From the NCBI RefSeq assembly GCF_042433085.1, contig NZ_JBHLWA010000014.1:26719-90718 (forward strand): DNA of 64,000 nucleotides, written 5' to 3'. The DNA is from Gallibacterium melopsittaci (lineage in GTDB: Bacteria; Pseudomonadota; Gammaproteobacteria; Enterobacterales; Pasteurellaceae). A program made the translations under genes and the position numbers. How positions within the stretch are numbered: the stretch's first letter is position 1; every line of letters starts with the position of its first letter. A model generated the notes under the pieces. The model did no database searches. It was not told the DNA's origin and saw only the letters and a program-made list of their open reading frames with translations. Below, piece by piece: positions 63,954 through 64,000 of the stretch.

Positions 63954-64000
63954 TTACTTGATAATGCTTGCTACCACGCCAGCACCTACTGTACGACCAC
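63954..64000 (-). CDS. tuf: Elongation factor Tu, C-terminal end
   Basis: The last 14 codons read GRTVGAGVVASIIK and stop, the conserved C-terminus of EF-Tu, which delivers aminoacyl-tRNA to the ribosome. The gene continues beyond the window. Which tuf copy this is cannot be told. Confidence 0.9.
   Translation of the reverse strand, partial: GRTVGAGVVASIIK

Noticed and set aside
1..64000. CRISPR arrays, insertion sequences, rRNA genes and prophage
   Set aside because: I found no regularly spaced repeats, transposase, rRNA or phage structural genes. The only repeats of note are those of the hsdS cassettes.

Overview
The window is AT-rich chromosomal DNA from a gammaproteobacterium of the family Pasteurellaceae. 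The evidence is a long series of core genes with Haemophilus-like products and order (secB, gpmA/envC, tamAB, sspAB, recX/recA/mutS, mlaFEDCB, lptCAB-ptsN-rapZ, glpGR, tuf), a four-gene comNOPQ competence operon, and two perfect copies of the Haemophilus-type uptake signal core AAGTGCGGT. I cannot name the genus. Two runs of N (2174-2259 and 4577-4659) show that this is a draft assembly.

Layout. 1-6350 is an accessory restriction island: a RhuM-family protein (cut by the window edge), a type I specificity gene hsdS, the methylase hsdM, a promoterless two-domain silent hsdS copy, and a tyrosine recombinase. Four different DNA-recognition domains sit between near-identical repeats, so this looks like a TRD-shuffling type I R-M locus. 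6365-17786 holds secB, yibN, gpmA, envC, yibQ, tamA-tamB and ppx/gppA: protein export, glycolysis, cell division and outer-membrane assembly. 17821-20544 holds glpE and the comNOPQ pseudopilin operon with a possible CRP-S site. 20586-28643 holds sspAB, tyrR, a djlA-DUF2238-dusC-yjjG operon, and recX and recA with a perfect LexA box. 28806-35605 holds mutS, argF, ridA, yqhD and a PTS permease.

35713-40071 is a second accessory stretch: a CRP-like site and a 19-bp palindrome, an AraC-family fragment, and a four-gene redox cluster divergent from a LysR regulator. The part from about 37.44 to 40.07 kb is clearly richer in G+C than its surroundings and was probably acquired. 40083-55381 returns to core genes: yicC, pssA, yfiF, dnaE, ibaG, the mla phospholipid transport operon, the lpt/ptsN/rapZ operon with a tRNA-Arg(CCT) squeezed between rapZ and tadA, and yafJ.

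55460-59238 is a second restriction-modification locus: a PD-(D/E)XK nuclease ORF, a fused N6-adenine methylase/TRD ORF, and a second TRD in another frame. A run of ten G lies exactly at the frame break between the two TRDs. Loss of one G would join them, so I read this as a phase-variable specificity switch. 59310-64000 holds ubiA, glpR, glpG, a small membrane protein, pldB, mdaB and the 3' end of an EF-Tu gene.

The main biological story is two unrelated R-M systems in one 64-kb window, each apparently built to change its target sequence: one by recombination between repeated TRD cassettes, one by slippage of a homopolymer.
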